A stretch of 64,000 nucleotides of DNA from the NCBI GenBank assembly GCA_052379645.1, contig JBQSYU010000017.1; one strand, given 5' to 3'. Of the stretch, positions 1 through 8,252 are shown piece after piece. The position numbers were made by a program, and so were the translations under genes. The stretch is from Arthrobacter_H sp030452125 (GTDB lineage: Bacteria; Actinomycetota; Actinomycetes; Actinomycetales; Micrococcaceae). The notes under the pieces were generated by a model. It had not been told where the DNA came from, did not search any database, and worked only from the letters and a program-made list of their open reading frames with translations. Position 1 is the stretch's first letter, and every line of letters starts with the position of its first letter.

Positions 1-653
1 CCGAAGACGCTGACCTTCTCGCGGCGCCCGACGGCGACTTGCGCAACGAAGGGCATCAGGTTGTTCGGGATGCCTTGCGGATCCTCACCGATCCTTCCCG
101 ACTCATGGGCACCGACCGGGTTGAAGTACCGCAGTTTGGCAATGTTCCAGCGGGAGTCCGACACGGCCAGATCATCAAGGATGCGCTCGATCTGTAGTTT
201 GGTCTGGCCATAGGGGTTGGTGGCAGACAGCGGTTGGTCCTCGGTCAGCGGCAGAATCTGGCTATCCCCGTAGACAGTCGCCGACGAACTGAAGACCAGA
301 GTGCGGACATCATGTGCGTCCATGGCTTCCAGGAGGTTCAGCGTACCGACGACGTTGTTTCGGTAGTACGCCAGTGGCTTGGCGACGGATTCACCGACTG
401 CTTTGAGCCCGGCGAAGTGGATGACTGCTTCGGCACGGCTTTCTGATAACACACGATCCAGTGCCACTGGGTCCAAAAGATCGGCAACGTGCACGCTAGC
501 GTGGTTCCCGGTCAGCTCGGCGACGCGGCGCAGAGACTCGGGTGATGAGTTCGTGAAGTTGTCCAGGACGTGGACGTCGTGGCCTTCTTCGAGGAGCAGC
601 AGAACGGTGTGAGATCCGATATATCCGGCTCCGCCGGTAACGAGAATGCGCAT
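1..653 (-). CDS. galE: UDP-glucose 4-epimerase GalE, 3' end outside the window
   Basis: This is the N-terminal ~217 residues of a short-chain-dehydrogenase-type sugar nucleotide epimerase that interconverts UDP-glucose and UDP-galactose in the cytosol. It starts at the ATG at 653-651. Visible signatures are the N-terminal Rossmann motif VTGGAGYIGSHT, the SSSATVYG segment with the catalytic Ser, and the YGQTKLQIE segment with the catalytic Tyr and Lys. RYFNPVGAHESG follows. The frame is open to base 1, so the C-terminal substrate-binding third is missing only because the window ends. It is the last of two minus-strand genes, 19 bp after the hydrolase lipoprotein gene. It may supply UDP-Gal to the surface-polysaccharide genes further along, which is an inference. 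Confidence 0.93.
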   Translation of the reverse strand, partial: MRILVTGGAGYIGSHTVLLLLEEGHDVHVLDNFTNSSPESLRRVAELTGNHASVHVADLLDPVALDRVLSESRAEAVIHFAGLKAVGESVAKPLAYYRNNVVGTLNLLEAMDAHDVRTLVFSSSATVYGDSQILPLTEDQPLSATNPYGQTKLQIERILDDLAVSDSRWNIAKLRYFNPVGAHESGRIGEDPQGIPNNLMPFVAQVAVGRREKVSVF

Positions 654-672
654 GGACCCCAGTCTATGAGGT

Positions 673-1491
673 CTATCTCGATGTTGGAGAAAATTGGACT
701 GAAGCGTCACGTATTCGTTCTTCCACGGTTGCTTTCGCTTCGGGCAACATCGTGTAACCATGACCGGTGTCAAAGCCCGCGAAGTCCTTCCCGGTTGCTT
801 CGGCCACGTCCCGCAGCTCCTGATACCGGGTCTCGCTGTCGGCATGCGATGTGGTGAGCAGGATCGGCCGATTCGTTCGTTTCAAGTCGTGCTGAAAGGA
901 ATCTGTAGCCGCCATACCGTAACCCGACAAGCTGATGATCGAGTCGGCACCGGCAGCCGGCCCGAAGTGCACGGCCAGGTATCCTCCGAGGGACGCTCCG
1001 ACGATGACAATCGCTTGGGCACCGCTGGCTTGCAGTCGGTCGATGCCTGCTGTGATTTGCCGGCGCTGGTTGGTTTCCGTCCCGGCGCACTGTGCCTGCC
1101 CATACCCACAGAGATCAAAGGTCAGGAAACGAGCGTCCTGAGTGAGGTCGTTGAAAGACTGCGAGTGGGCAAGCCAGCCGCACATGCCGTCACCATCGGT
1201 CTGGTGCAACAGCAGGACGCCGGTCGTCCCGCTCCCCCAGCTGGCGGCTGGCGACGTGGTGGAGCCGGCCTTCAGCGTCTCAGGGACAATTTTCGTCTCG
1301 GAGGAGCAGCGGGTGTCGTTCGGTATATCCGAGCCTGGCTCCGGGCCAGGCGGTGCGGCCACTGCTTTCGAGCCTGAGGTTGTTGAAGCGCCCGCAGTGG
1401 CTTCCGCACTTGGTCCGGCTGCGCAGCCCGAGAGCGTCATCAGCAGGAGCGCGGTCAGGCACAACGACCAGTGGCCGCCTTCTCGGTTCAT
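673..1491 (-). CDS. Alpha/beta-hydrolase-fold lipoprotein
   Basis: This 272-residue predicted secreted lipoprotein has a hydrophobic N-terminus ending in the lipobox LSGC (Cys about residue 23), then a Ser/Thr/Ala-rich linker. A compact alpha/beta-hydrolase domain follows. The nucleophile elbow is GASLGG near residue 166, preceded by VIVG, and GHGYTML near the C-terminus supplies a likely catalytic His. The substrate cannot be read from the sequence; dienelactone-hydrolase-like or esterase activity on the outer face of the membrane is possible. The ATG has GAGG directly against it rather than at normal spacing, so the exact start is less certain, although the signal sequence fits this start. 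It is followed closely by galE. Confidence 0.75.
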   Translation of the reverse strand: MNREGGHWSLCLTALLLMTLSGCAAGPSAEATAGASTTSGSKAVAAPPGPEPGSDIPNDTRCSSETKIVPETLKAGSTTSPAASWGSGTTGVLLLHQTDGDGMCGWLAHSQSFNDLTQDARFLTFDLCGYGQAQCAGTETNQRRQITAGIDRLQASGAQAIVIVGASLGGYLAVHFGPAAGADSIISLSGYGMAATDSFQHDLKRTNRPILLTTSHADSETRYQELRDVAEATGKDFAGFDTGHGYTMLPEAKATVEERIRDASVQFSPTSR

Positions 1492-1502
1492 CCTCAGACA
1501 CT

Positions 1503-1549
1503 AAACCCGAGATCCTCGCGGAGCAATGCTCCGCGAGGATCTCGGGTTT
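1503..1549 (-). terminator. Intrinsic terminator after ilvE
   Basis: A perfect inverted repeat with 23-nt arms (1503-1525 and 1527-1549) and one unpaired base lies 28 bp past the ilvE stop. The outermost pairs are A/T-rich (AAA/TTT), so on the minus strand the stem runs into T residues. It separates the leuB-ilvE transcript from the hydrolase-galE pair. Confidence 0.85.
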
Positions 1550-1577
1550 GATGCGGCCAGTCAGGAACCAGATCGAT

Positions 1578-2669
1578 CTATACGAGGCGGGTGAGCCAGC
1601 CGTGGGTATCCTCGATGGTTCCGGTCTGGATGCCGAGCAACTGCTCGCGGATGGCCATGGCCACCGAGTCCTTGCCGGGTGCGGGCGTCACGATGGTCTC
1701 GTCAGTGGTCTTCAATTCCCCGATGGGGGTGATGACCGCTGCTGTGCCGCAGGCAAAGACCTCGGTCAGGGAACCGTCTGCTGCCGCCATCCGCCATTCG
1801 TCGATAGTGATCTTGCGTTCCTGAACTGTGAGCCCACGTTCGCGGGCCAACTCCATCACGGAGGACCGGGTCACCCCGTGCAAGATGTTGCCGTTCAGTT
1901 CAGGGGTAACCAGCGTGCCATCGGCGAAGACGAAGAAGACATTCATCCCACCCAGCTCATCGACGGCGAAGTCGTTCGTCGGATCGAGGAAGAGGACCTG
2001 CTTGCAATCGTTGGCCTCTGCTTCGAGCTGGGCCGCCAAGGAAGCTGCGTAGTTCCCACCACATTTCGCCTCGCCCGTGCCGCCGTGACCGGCCCGGGCG
2101 TACTGGGTGGACAGCCAGATGGAGACCGGCTTCAATTCGCCGCCGAAGTAGTTTCCTGCGGGTGAAGCGATGACGCGGTAGGAGACCTCGTGGGAGGGAC
2201 GCACCCCCAAGAAGGCTTCCGTGGCGATCATGAACGGGCGCAGGTACAGGGCTTCGCCGTCACCTGAAGGCACCCAATCAACATCGACGGATACCAAGCG
2301 CTTCAGCGAATCAATGAACACATCGGTCGGAAGTTCTGGCAGGGCCAGCCGGCGGGCTGAGATGTTGAAGCGCGCCGCGTTGGCTTCCGGCCGGAAGGTC
2401 CAGACGCTTCCGTCGGCGTGACGGTAGGCCTTCAGCCCCTCAAAGATTTCTTGTCCGTAATGCAGGACCGATGCCGCCGGGTCCATCATGATCGGGCCAT
2501 ACGGTTCGATCCGGGCATCGTGCCAGACCCCCTTGCCGGAGGCATCCTGGGTCCAGTCGACGATGGCGGTGTGGTCGGTGAAGTAATCGCCAAATCCGGG
2601 ATCTGCCAGAATCTTGGCGCGTTCTTCGGCGCTCTTAGGGGTGGTGGAGAGCTGTTGTGAGAATTCCAT
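1578..2669 (-). CDS. ilvE: Branched-chain amino acid aminotransferase
   Basis: PLP-dependent fold-type IV transaminase that makes Leu, Ile and Val from their 2-oxo acids with glutamate as donor. The 363-residue form starting MEFSQQL is preferred over an upstream in-frame start, because GAGGAAG lies about 12 nt before this ATG. Class-IV signatures are present: HYGQEIFEGLKAY, the lysine in GEAKCGGNYAASL where the PLP Schiff base forms, and the LHGVTRSSV segment. Length is normal for the actinobacterial IlvE family. leuB lies 69 bp upstream on the same strand, so the two are probably co-transcribed, ending at the hairpin 28 bp downstream. Confidence 0.95.
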   Translation of the reverse strand: MEFSQQLSTTPKSAEERAKILADPGFGDYFTDHTAIVDWTQDASGKGVWHDARIEPYGPIMMDPAASVLHYGQEIFEGLKAYRHADGSVWTFRPEANAARFNISARRLALPELPTDVFIDSLKRLVSVDVDWVPSGDGEALYLRPFMIATEAFLGVRPSHEVSYRVIASPAGNYFGGELKPVSIWLSTQYARAGHGGTGEAKCGGNYAASLAAQLEAEANDCKQVLFLDPTNDFAVDELGGMNVFFVFADGTLVTPELNGNILHGVTRSSVMELARERGLTVQERKITIDEWRMAAADGSLTEVFACGTAAVITPIGELKTTDETIVTPAPGKDSVAMAIREQLLGIQTGTIEDTHGWLTRLV

Positions 2670-2738
2670 GGTGCCTACGCACTTCCTCTGCAAAGTTTTC
2701 GTGCCGTCCCTCACACGGGACGTTGTTCCGGCACCAGC

Positions 2739-3797
2739 TTATGACAGCTCCAGCGTGATCGCGTCGCCGACTTCCGCAGTTGATCTCGGATCGGTAAGTT
2801 CCGCCCGTGAGTCGAGGTCCTTTTCAACGGCGGCTTCTACCTTGCGGGCAGCATCGGTCAGGCCCACATGTTCCAGCAGGAGCGCCGCGGAGAGGATCGC
2901 CGCGGTCGGGTCGGCGATCTGCTGTCCAGCGATATCCGGAGCCGAGCCGTGGACCGGTTCGAACATCGAAGGACCGGTACCGAGCATGTTGATGTTCCCC
3001 GAGGCAGCCAGCCCGATTCCGCCGGTCACGGCACCTGCGAGGTCGGTGAGAATGTCACCAAAGAGGTTGTCGGTGACGATGACGTCGAAGCGTGAAGGAT
3101 TCGTGGTCATGAAGATCGTCGCCGCGTCGACGTGCATGTAGTCGTGAGTGACGTCAGGATATTCTGCGGCTACGGCTTCGACGGTCCTGCGCCACAGGTG
3201 CCCGGCGTAAACAAGGACATTGTGCTTATGGACCAGGGTGACATGGCGGCGCTGACGTTCGCTGGCACGGCGGAAGGCTTCGCGGACGACGCGTTCGACG
3301 CCGTAGGCGGTGTTGACGGAGACCTCGGTGGCGATCTCGTGTTCGGTGCCAACTCGCAGGGCACCACCATTGCCGACGTAGGGGCCCTCGGTTCCCTCGC
3401 GTACAACAACGAAATCGATGTCCCCGGGATGTGCCAGCGGGCTAGGGACGCCCGGATACAGGCGCGACGGCCGCAGGTTGATGTAGTGGTCGAGGCTGAA
3501 GCGTAATTTGAGCAGCAGTTCGCGTTCGATCAGTCCTGAAGGAATGCGGGTATCCCCCGGCGCCGCACCGACTGCTCCAAAAAGGATCACTTCGTGGGCG
3601 CGGAGGGATTCAAGGGTCTCATCGGTGAGGGTCTCGCCGGTTTCCAACCAGTGTTGGGCTCCCAGGCTGTAGTCGGTGATCCGCAGTGAACGGTCCCCGC
3701 CTTCGGTAGCTTTCTTCAGGACCTTGATGGCTTCGGCAATGACCTCGGGGCCAATGCCGTCACCGGGGATGACGGCCACATCAATCGCGTTGCTCAT
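2739..3797 (-). CDS. leuB: 3-isopropylmalate dehydrogenase
   Basis: This NAD-dependent beta-decarboxylating dehydrogenase (352 residues) oxidises 3-isopropylmalate in leucine synthesis. Family marks include the N-terminal VIPGDGIGPEVIAEA, the substrate-binding REGTEGPYVG, KHNVL with the conserved Lys, the metal-binding DNLFGDILTDLAG, and FEPVHGSAPDIAG. The start ATG has no convincing Shine-Dalgarno sequence but carries a TAATCT element 6 nt upstream, which suggests a leaderless transcript. It leads the leuB-ilvE pair and is divergent from the sensor-kinase gene. Confidence 0.95.
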   Translation of the reverse strand: MSNAIDVAVIPGDGIGPEVIAEAIKVLKKATEGGDRSLRITDYSLGAQHWLETGETLTDETLESLRAHEVILFGAVGAAPGDTRIPSGLIERELLLKLRFSLDHYINLRPSRLYPGVPSPLAHPGDIDFVVVREGTEGPYVGNGGALRVGTEHEIATEVSVNTAYGVERVVREAFRRASERQRRHVTLVHKHNVLVYAGHLWRRTVEAVAAEYPDVTHDYMHVDAATIFMTTNPSRFDVIVTDNLFGDILTDLAGAVTGGIGLAASGNINMLGTGPSMFEPVHGSAPDIAGQQIADPTAAILSAALLLEHVGLTDAARKVEAAVEKDLDSRAELTDPRSTAEVGDAITLELS

Positions 3798-3803
3798 GTA
3801 TCC

Positions 3804-3833
3804 AGATTATTGCGGTGTCCGCATCCCGGACAA
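3804..3833 (-). promoter_or_regulatory. Candidate leaderless promoter of leuB
   Basis: On the minus strand, TTGTCC (3833-3828), an 18-nt spacer and TAATCT (3809-3804) stand just before the leuB ATG. Six bases separate the -10 from the ATG, so transcription could start at the ATG itself. Confidence 0.4.
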
Positions 3834-3885
3834 ACCGTCTCGTTATTTGATACGGGGATATGTGGCTGCTCTCGACCGAGCCCAG

Positions 3886-3903
3886 ACCATACCGAGGTAT
3901 GAC
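3886..3903. promoter_or_regulatory. Palindromic operator upstream of the two-component system
   Basis: CATACC-GA-GGTATG with flanking AC/AC is an almost perfect inverted repeat centred about 43 bp upstream of the sensor-kinase ATG. If that gene is leaderless, this is where a class II activator sits. A nearly identical site (16 consecutive bases in the opposite orientation) lies at 28465-28482 before the ABC transporter, so it is probably the binding site of the LuxR-type regulator at 5132-5821. Confidence 0.6.
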
Positions 3904-3925
3904 GCGGGGCGGGGACGACCAAAAG

Positions 3926-3937
3926 TAGAGTAGATCC
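3926..3937 (+). promoter_or_regulatory. -10 element and leaderless start of the sensor-kinase gene
   Basis: TAGAGT at 3926-3931 is followed by exactly six bases and then the ATG at 3938. No Shine-Dalgarno sequence is visible. The region expected to hold the -35 abuts the palindrome at 3886-3903, so activator-dependent transcription is plausible. Confidence 0.45.
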
Positions 3938-5131
3938 ATGACCCCGCACCGCACCCTGGATGTTTGGATCCGAAACCACCCGGGCAAAGTCGACGGGGCA
4001 CTAGCCATCGGGCTGTGGTTGCTCCTCACCCTGTCGGTCTTCCTCTTGGGTGGTTTTTCCGGGCAGCACCGTGTCCTCGAGTTCATCGTCGGATCGCTGC
4101 AAGTCCTGCCGCTGATCTGGCGGCGCTCCCATCTGCTGTTGAGCAGCGCCGTCGTCGTGTTGGGTTGCCTGCTCCAGGTCATGCTGATTCCGTCATTCCT
4201 TCCTTCCCAGGTCACCGTGCCGATCGTGGTCTATACCTTGGCGAAGTATGGGAAACGTTGGACCTCCTACGCAGGACTCGGCGCCGGCATGCTCGGGGCC
4301 ATATTGGCCACACTGCGCTATGGAAATCCGACCGGGCAGGCCATCGGCCTCCACATGCTGCCGAGCCTCGTGGGTCTGGCGTTGATCGTGCTCGTGGCCT
4401 GGACCTTTGGAGACCTGGCCCGTACCCGCAGATTAGCCATGCAAGCCTTGTCCGACCGGGCCAGCCGGCTGGAAATCGAACGCCAACAGGAACGCGATCT
4501 TGCCGCCTCCGACGAACGCGGCCGGATTGCCCGGGAAATGCATGACATCGTTGCCCATTCGCTTTCGGTCATCATCACCCAGGCCGACGGTGCCCGCTAC
4601 GCCAGCGAACACGACCCCGAGGTTGCGCGCGAAACCCTGGGCACCATTTCGGAAACCGGCCGAAAATCATTGCGCGAGATGCGCCGGCTGCTCGGTGTCC
4701 TGCGTGGCGACGAGCAAGCCTCCACTCGCCCGTTGCCCACGCTGGCCGATATCGACTGGCTCTTGGACGAAACACGGACCGCTGGATTGGAAGTGACCTC
4801 CACCCTCGCGGGGTCCCCGCGACGTGAGCTCCCACCCGGCGCGGAATTGACCGCCTACCGCGCCATCCAGGAAGCGCTGACCAACACCATCAAACACGCT
4901 GGCCCGGCCGCTTCCTCCGAGGTCCACCTGGAATGGACCTCCACCGGTCTCGAAGTGGAAGTCACCGACGACGGACGTGGTGCAGCAGCCACCGAGGAGA
5001 ACATCGGGGCCCGTCAAGGACTCATCGGCATGGCCGAGCGGGTCGCCCTCTACGATGGACGCATTGAGACCGGTCCACGGAGCACCGGTGGATTCTCCGC
5101 CCGCATCTTCATCCCCTACACCGAGGACTAA
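3938..5131 (+). CDS. NarL/DesK-type sensor histidine kinase
   Basis: Membrane histidine kinase of 397 residues. The N-terminal ~150 residues contain about four to five hydrophobic membrane segments and no sizeable extracellular domain, as in intramembrane-sensing or DesK-like kinases. The HisKA_3 dimerisation box follows with the phospho-acceptor in REMHDIVAHSLSVI (H202). The HATPase domain shows the N box EALTNTIKHAG and the G box TDDGRGAA. The gene abuts a LuxR-type regulator with no intergenic base. The ligand is unknown, but the shared palindrome suggests that it controls the ABC transporter at 28.5-31.9 kb. Confidence 0.92.
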   Translation: MTPHRTLDVWIRNHPGKVDGALAIGLWLLLTLSVFLLGGFSGQHRVLEFIVGSLQVLPLIWRRSHLLLSSAVVVLGCLLQVMLIPSFLPSQVTVPIVVYTLAKYGKRWTSYAGLGAGMLGAILATLRYGNPTGQAIGLHMLPSLVGLALIVLVAWTFGDLARTRRLAMQALSDRASRLEIERQQERDLAASDERGRIAREMHDIVAHSLSVIITQADGARYASEHDPEVARETLGTISETGRKSLREMRRLLGVLRGDEQASTRPLPTLADIDWLLDETRTAGLEVTSTLAGSPRRELPPGAELTAYRAIQEALTNTIKHAGPAASSEVHLEWTSTGLEVEVTDDGRGAAATEENIGARQGLIGMAERVALYDGRIETGPRSTGGFSARIFIPYTED

Positions 5132-5821
5132 GTGGACACCCAGCCCAGCACCCCGATCGCCGTCGCACTGGTCGACGACCAGCTCCTGGTCCGCAGCGGA
5201 TTCCGCATGCTGATCAACTCGCAGCCCGACCTCGAGGTGGTTGCCGAGGCAGCCAACGGTCGGGAGGCCCTCGCCTCCCCCGCACTGGCCCGGGCCGACG
5301 TCGTCCTCATGGATGTGCGCATGCCCGAGATGGACGGGATTGAGACGACCGCCAAACTCCTGGCCCCTCGGCCGGGTACCGGACCGCGGATCATCGTGCT
5401 GACCACCTTCGACCTGGACGAGTACGCGCTGGCTGCCATCCATGCCGGTGCCAGCGGATTCCTCCTCAAAGACGCCCCTCCTGAAGAGCTGCTCGAGGCC
5501 ATCCGCACGGTGTACCGAGGGGATGCGGTGATCGCCCCATCGACCACCCGGCGCCTCCTGGACCACGTCGCCCCGATGCTGCGCCAACCGGCAGCGACGA
5601 CCTCGGGGCATGAGGCAGCCGTGGCTTCGCTGACGGCCCGTGAACGTGAAGTCTTCGAACTCATCGCCTGGGGCAAAGCCAATCCGGAGATCGCCGCCGA
5701 ACTGTTCCTCTCCGAAGCGACCGTGAAGACGCATGTGGGGCGCATCTTATCCAAACTGCAGGCCCGTGACCGAGTCCAGGTAGTCGTCATCGCCTATGCC
5801 ACCGGGGTCGTCACCCCGTAG
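5132..5821 (+). CDS. NarL/LuxR-family response regulator
   Basis: The protein (229 residues) begins at a GTG directly after the kinase stop codon, so translation is probably coupled. The N-terminal receiver has the acidic pair in ALVDDQ, the phospho-acceptor in LMDVRMPEMDG (D61), the Thr in LTTFDLDE and the Lys in LLKDAPPEE. The C-terminal LuxR-type helix-turn-helix reads LTAREREVFELIAWG followed by SEATVKTHVGRIL. It is the cognate partner of the upstream kinase and the likely binder of the CATACC-N2-GGTATG sites. Confidence 0.93.
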   Translation: MDTQPSTPIAVALVDDQLLVRSGFRMLINSQPDLEVVAEAANGREALASPALARADVVLMDVRMPEMDGIETTAKLLAPRPGTGPRIIVLTTFDLDEYALAAIHAGASGFLLKDAPPEELLEAIRTVYRGDAVIAPSTTRRLLDHVAPMLRQPAATTSGHEAAVASLTAREREVFELIAWGKANPEIAAELFLSEATVKTHVGRILSKLQARDRVQVVVIAYATGVVTP

Positions 5822-5850
5822 ACCTCTCCAGGTGGCGGCTACGCCGCGGC

Positions 5851-7698
5851 CTACGGCTCAGGAGTCAGGCTGAGGTAGATCCTTGACAGTTCCACCACGG
5901 TCTCGTCACCAATGATTTTCAGGTCAGCAAGGACGCCGCGCGAGGTGTCGTAGTCTTCAGCATGCGCCAGCTCCAGCATGCGTGCCCCGGCCGCTTCCAA
6001 ACGAGGGGCGCCGACCATGGCCGCCGAGACACGGATGCTGCCCGCCGCATCCCGGGCGGCATCGAAGGAGCCTGAAGCAACAGCTTCCTCCAAACCGGCC
6101 ATCCGACGCGGCCACATGACGGCGAACCTGCGGACGAATTCGAGCGCTGCGGCGGAGTCGGGACCCAGATCCGAGGCCAGTTCCTCGATGGCTTCCTCGG
6201 CAACCAACGGCACGTGGGCAACTCTGAACAGGCCGGCCATCGTAGGGGTGTTCCCCTCGGCGTTCCGCGGCGTCTTCGCCCAGCCGGTCCGACCCATGGT
6301 CATTCTTGCCATCGCGCGAGGATAGTAGAGGTAGGTCGCATAAAGGTAGACGAGGGCGCCCAGCCCCACAAAGATCCCGCCGAATCCTGCTCCTCCTTCG
6401 GACCGGGTGCGCCGGCGATACAGCAGTCCCCAACTGGCATAGGGCAAGATGAGGAAAGCCAGCGCAGCGGCCGCTGGAAAGATCAGATCCGAGCCGACGA
6501 GGAATCCGAGTCGATCCTCACGGATGGCTAGCCACGTCAGCACGGGCAGGGCCAACAGATTGAACATCATGATGAACGGCTGGGACATGAAGTAGTGGAT
6601 TTCCGTCAGCCCCGACAGGCCGAGTGCCTTGGATCGGCGGAGCTCGGGCAGCTGCGAACCACATTCGAGGTTCCCCTGAGACCAACGGGTACGTTGGGTG
6701 AGGAGCCTGCGCAGATAGGGCAGTGCCTCTTGGGAAACATGGGCTTCGGGGACGTAGTGGTTGCGGTGCCCCAGTCCGATGATCCTCAAACCCAGCTCAT
6801 AGTCCTCGGCCAGTTTATTCCCCCACGGGTCCCCGTGGGCCTCGCTGAGCTCGTCCAAGACCGATAGCCGGGTGAATTGGCCGTTTCCTCCCATGCCGAC
6901 GGTGCCGGTCCGGACGCGCAGCATTTGCATGGCCGAGTTGGTGGTTCGGAACTCGAGGTCCTGCATCCGCACGAGATACCGGGCCAGCAGGTTGCCCAGC
7001 CGGCCCCGGTCGGGGCGCGGTCGACGATCGTCCCGGTTTTTCATCCACACTTCGAGTTGAGCGGCGCCGACGGTTTGGTCGCCGAACGTTTGCGGTCCGG
7101 CCAGATGATCCAGGGCCCCGTCGGAGAGGTAGCCGTCCGCGTCGAGGATGCCGATGACGGTGGCTCCGCGACGTTGTGGGTCCTGGCCAATGAATGTGGA
7201 CACGATGCCATAGGCGTAGTTCAGTGCCTTGCCCTTGCCGATGCGTGCCTCGGGCTTCACCCTGCTGATGAGGTGCACGTGGTCGTCCACGTCCCGAGCC
7301 CGGCGGACCACTACTGCCGTGGAGTCCTCGCTGGCATCATCGATCACCCAGACGTGGGCGTTCGGGAAGGATGTGCGCGCGGAGGAAATGGTCGCTGCAA
7401 TGACGGTTTCCTCGTCCCGGCAGGGAACCAGGAAGTGCCATTCGAGGGTGTGCGGATCACCTGCGGTGTTGGGTTTCCACCGCAGGTATCCCATGATCAA
7501 CAGGGAAATGTACGTCAGGGCGCAGGCAGCAGTGAAGGTCACGATCAACAAGAGCACGTCAACCAGGGCATGCTCACCGAAGACCGCGAAGAGACCGGAT
7601 GCCGCGAACACCTGGAAGGCCGCAAAGCCGTAGACAAGGGCCAAGGCCAAGAGTGGAAACGTATCGGCAGGACGTCGCCACGCGACGTGACGTCCCAT
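5851..7698 (-). CDS. Processive GT2 glycosyltransferase with C-terminal histidine-less Hpt-like domain
   Basis: This membrane glycosyltransferase has about 615 residues. The ATG at 7698 is chosen because GGAGGGGG precedes it; a longer frame would overlap the divergent receiver gene. Two N-terminal membrane segments precede a BcsA-like GT2 domain with VIDDAS, the DADG metal site, EDYEL and QRTRWSQGN. Together these are the D, DxD, ED and QxxRW residues of processive synthases. C-terminal membrane helices follow, and the last ~120 residues resemble a histidine-phosphotransfer four-helix bundle (AAGSIRVSAAMVGAPRLEAAG). At the phospho-acceptor position, G553 (codon 6042-6040) replaces His. It may build a surface or exopolysaccharide chain, with the Hpt-like tail as a regulatory docking domain for the adjacent receiver. 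The product is unknown. Confidence 0.85.
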   Translation of the reverse strand: MGRHVAWRRPADTFPLLALALVYGFAAFQVFAASGLFAVFGEHALVDVLLLIVTFTAACALTYISLLIMGYLRWKPNTAGDPHTLEWHFLVPCRDEETVIAATISSARTSFPNAHVWVIDDASEDSTAVVVRRARDVDDHVHLISRVKPEARIGKGKALNYAYGIVSTFIGQDPQRRGATVIGILDADGYLSDGALDHLAGPQTFGDQTVGAAQLEVWMKNRDDRRPRPDRGRLGNLLARYLVRMQDLEFRTTNSAMQMLRVRTGTVGMGGNGQFTRLSVLDELSEAHGDPWGNKLAEDYELGLRIIGLGHRNHYVPEAHVSQEALPYLRRLLTQRTRWSQGNLECGSQLPELRRSKALGLSGLTEIHYFMSQPFIMMFNLLALPVLTWLAIREDRLGFLVGSDLIFPAAAALAFLILPYASWGLLYRRRTRSEGGAGFGGIFVGLGALVYLYATYLYYPRAMARMTMGRTGWAKTPRNAEGNTPTMAGLFRVAHVPLVAEEAIEELASDLGPDSAAALEFVRRFAVMWPRRMAGLEEAVASGSFDAARDAAGSIRVSAAMVGAPRLEAAGARMLELAHAEDYDTSRGVLADLKIIGDETVVELSRIYLSLTPEP

Positions 7699-7749
7699 AT
7701 GCCCCCTCCCCCCCCAATGCAGCGGCAGTGCACGCCTGGCGCTACCAAC

Positions 7750-7778
7750 GAGACAACCACATGATGATCGTGGATAAT
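7750..7778 (+). promoter_or_regulatory. Promoter of the stand-alone receiver gene, leaderless configuration
   Basis: GAGACA (7750-7755), a 17-nt spacer and GATAAT (7773-7778) lie exactly six bases before the ATG at 7785. No Shine-Dalgarno sequence is present, so the transcript probably begins at the start codon. The promoter lies within the 86-bp divergent gap to the GT2-Hpt gene. Confidence 0.55.
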
Positions 7779-7784
7779 CTAAGT

Positions 7785-8156
7785 ATGCCTGAAAACACTG
7801 GTCAGACGGCAATAGTGGTCGAAGACGACGACGACATCCGCGGCCTTCTGCACATCGTCCTCGATCAAATGGGGTTCCACGTCATCGAGGTGGAAACCGG
7901 GGAAGACGCCGTGGAAGCCGTTCGAGCACATGAACCGGCCCTCGTCACCTTGGACATCGGCCTTCCTGGAGCGGACGGCATCGAGGTCCTGGGCTGGCTG
8001 CGCGAATTCCATACCGGCACCATCGTGATGGTCACAGCCCGCGGGCGTGATGCCGATACGGAGCAGGCTTTGGCCGCAGGTGCCGATGGCTACATCGTCA
8101 AGCCTTTCCGACCACGTTCTTTACGTGAGGATCTGCACCGGATTCTGGACCGTTAG
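7785..8156 (+). CDS. Stand-alone receiver (CheY-like) response regulator
   Basis: This single-domain receiver has 123 residues from the leaderless ATG at 7785; an in-frame ATG at 7761 is possible but has no better signal. All receiver residues are intact: the acidic cluster VVEDDDD, the phospho-acceptor in TLDIGLPGADG (D57), the Thr in MVTARG and the Lys in IVKPFRP. There is no output domain, so it must act by protein contact. Divergent arrangement with the Hpt-like glycosyltransferase suggests that the phospho-receiver and that tail interact. No kinase is adjacent. Confidence 0.88.
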   Translation: MPENTGQTAIVVEDDDDIRGLLHIVLDQMGFHVIEVETGEDAVEAVRAHEPALVTLDIGLPGADGIEVLGWLREFHTGTIVMVTARGRDADTEQALAAGADGYIVKPFRPRSLREDLHRILDR

Positions 8157-8168
8157 TTCACGGCAACA

Positions 8169-8212
8169 ACGAAGCGGGTACAGGTCAAATCTGTGACCTC
8201 CACCCGCTTCGT
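8169..8212. terminator. Bidirectional terminator hairpin between convergent genes
   Basis: Arms ACGAAGCGGGT (8169-8179) and ACCCGCTTCGT (8202-8212) enclose an inner AGGTCA/TGACCT pair. The hairpin lies 12 bp after the receiver gene and 40 bp after the oppositely oriented wecB, and could serve both. Confidence 0.7.
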
Positions 8213-8252
8213 GTCCCGACTGCTGGAAACCGAAACCGGCCGTCGGGATGGA

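Noticed and set aside
4667..5734. Long minus-strand open frame opposite the kinase and regulator genes
   Set aside because: It is the antisense of two clear genes; its Gly/His/Gln-rich product shows no domain and is a GC-bias artefact.
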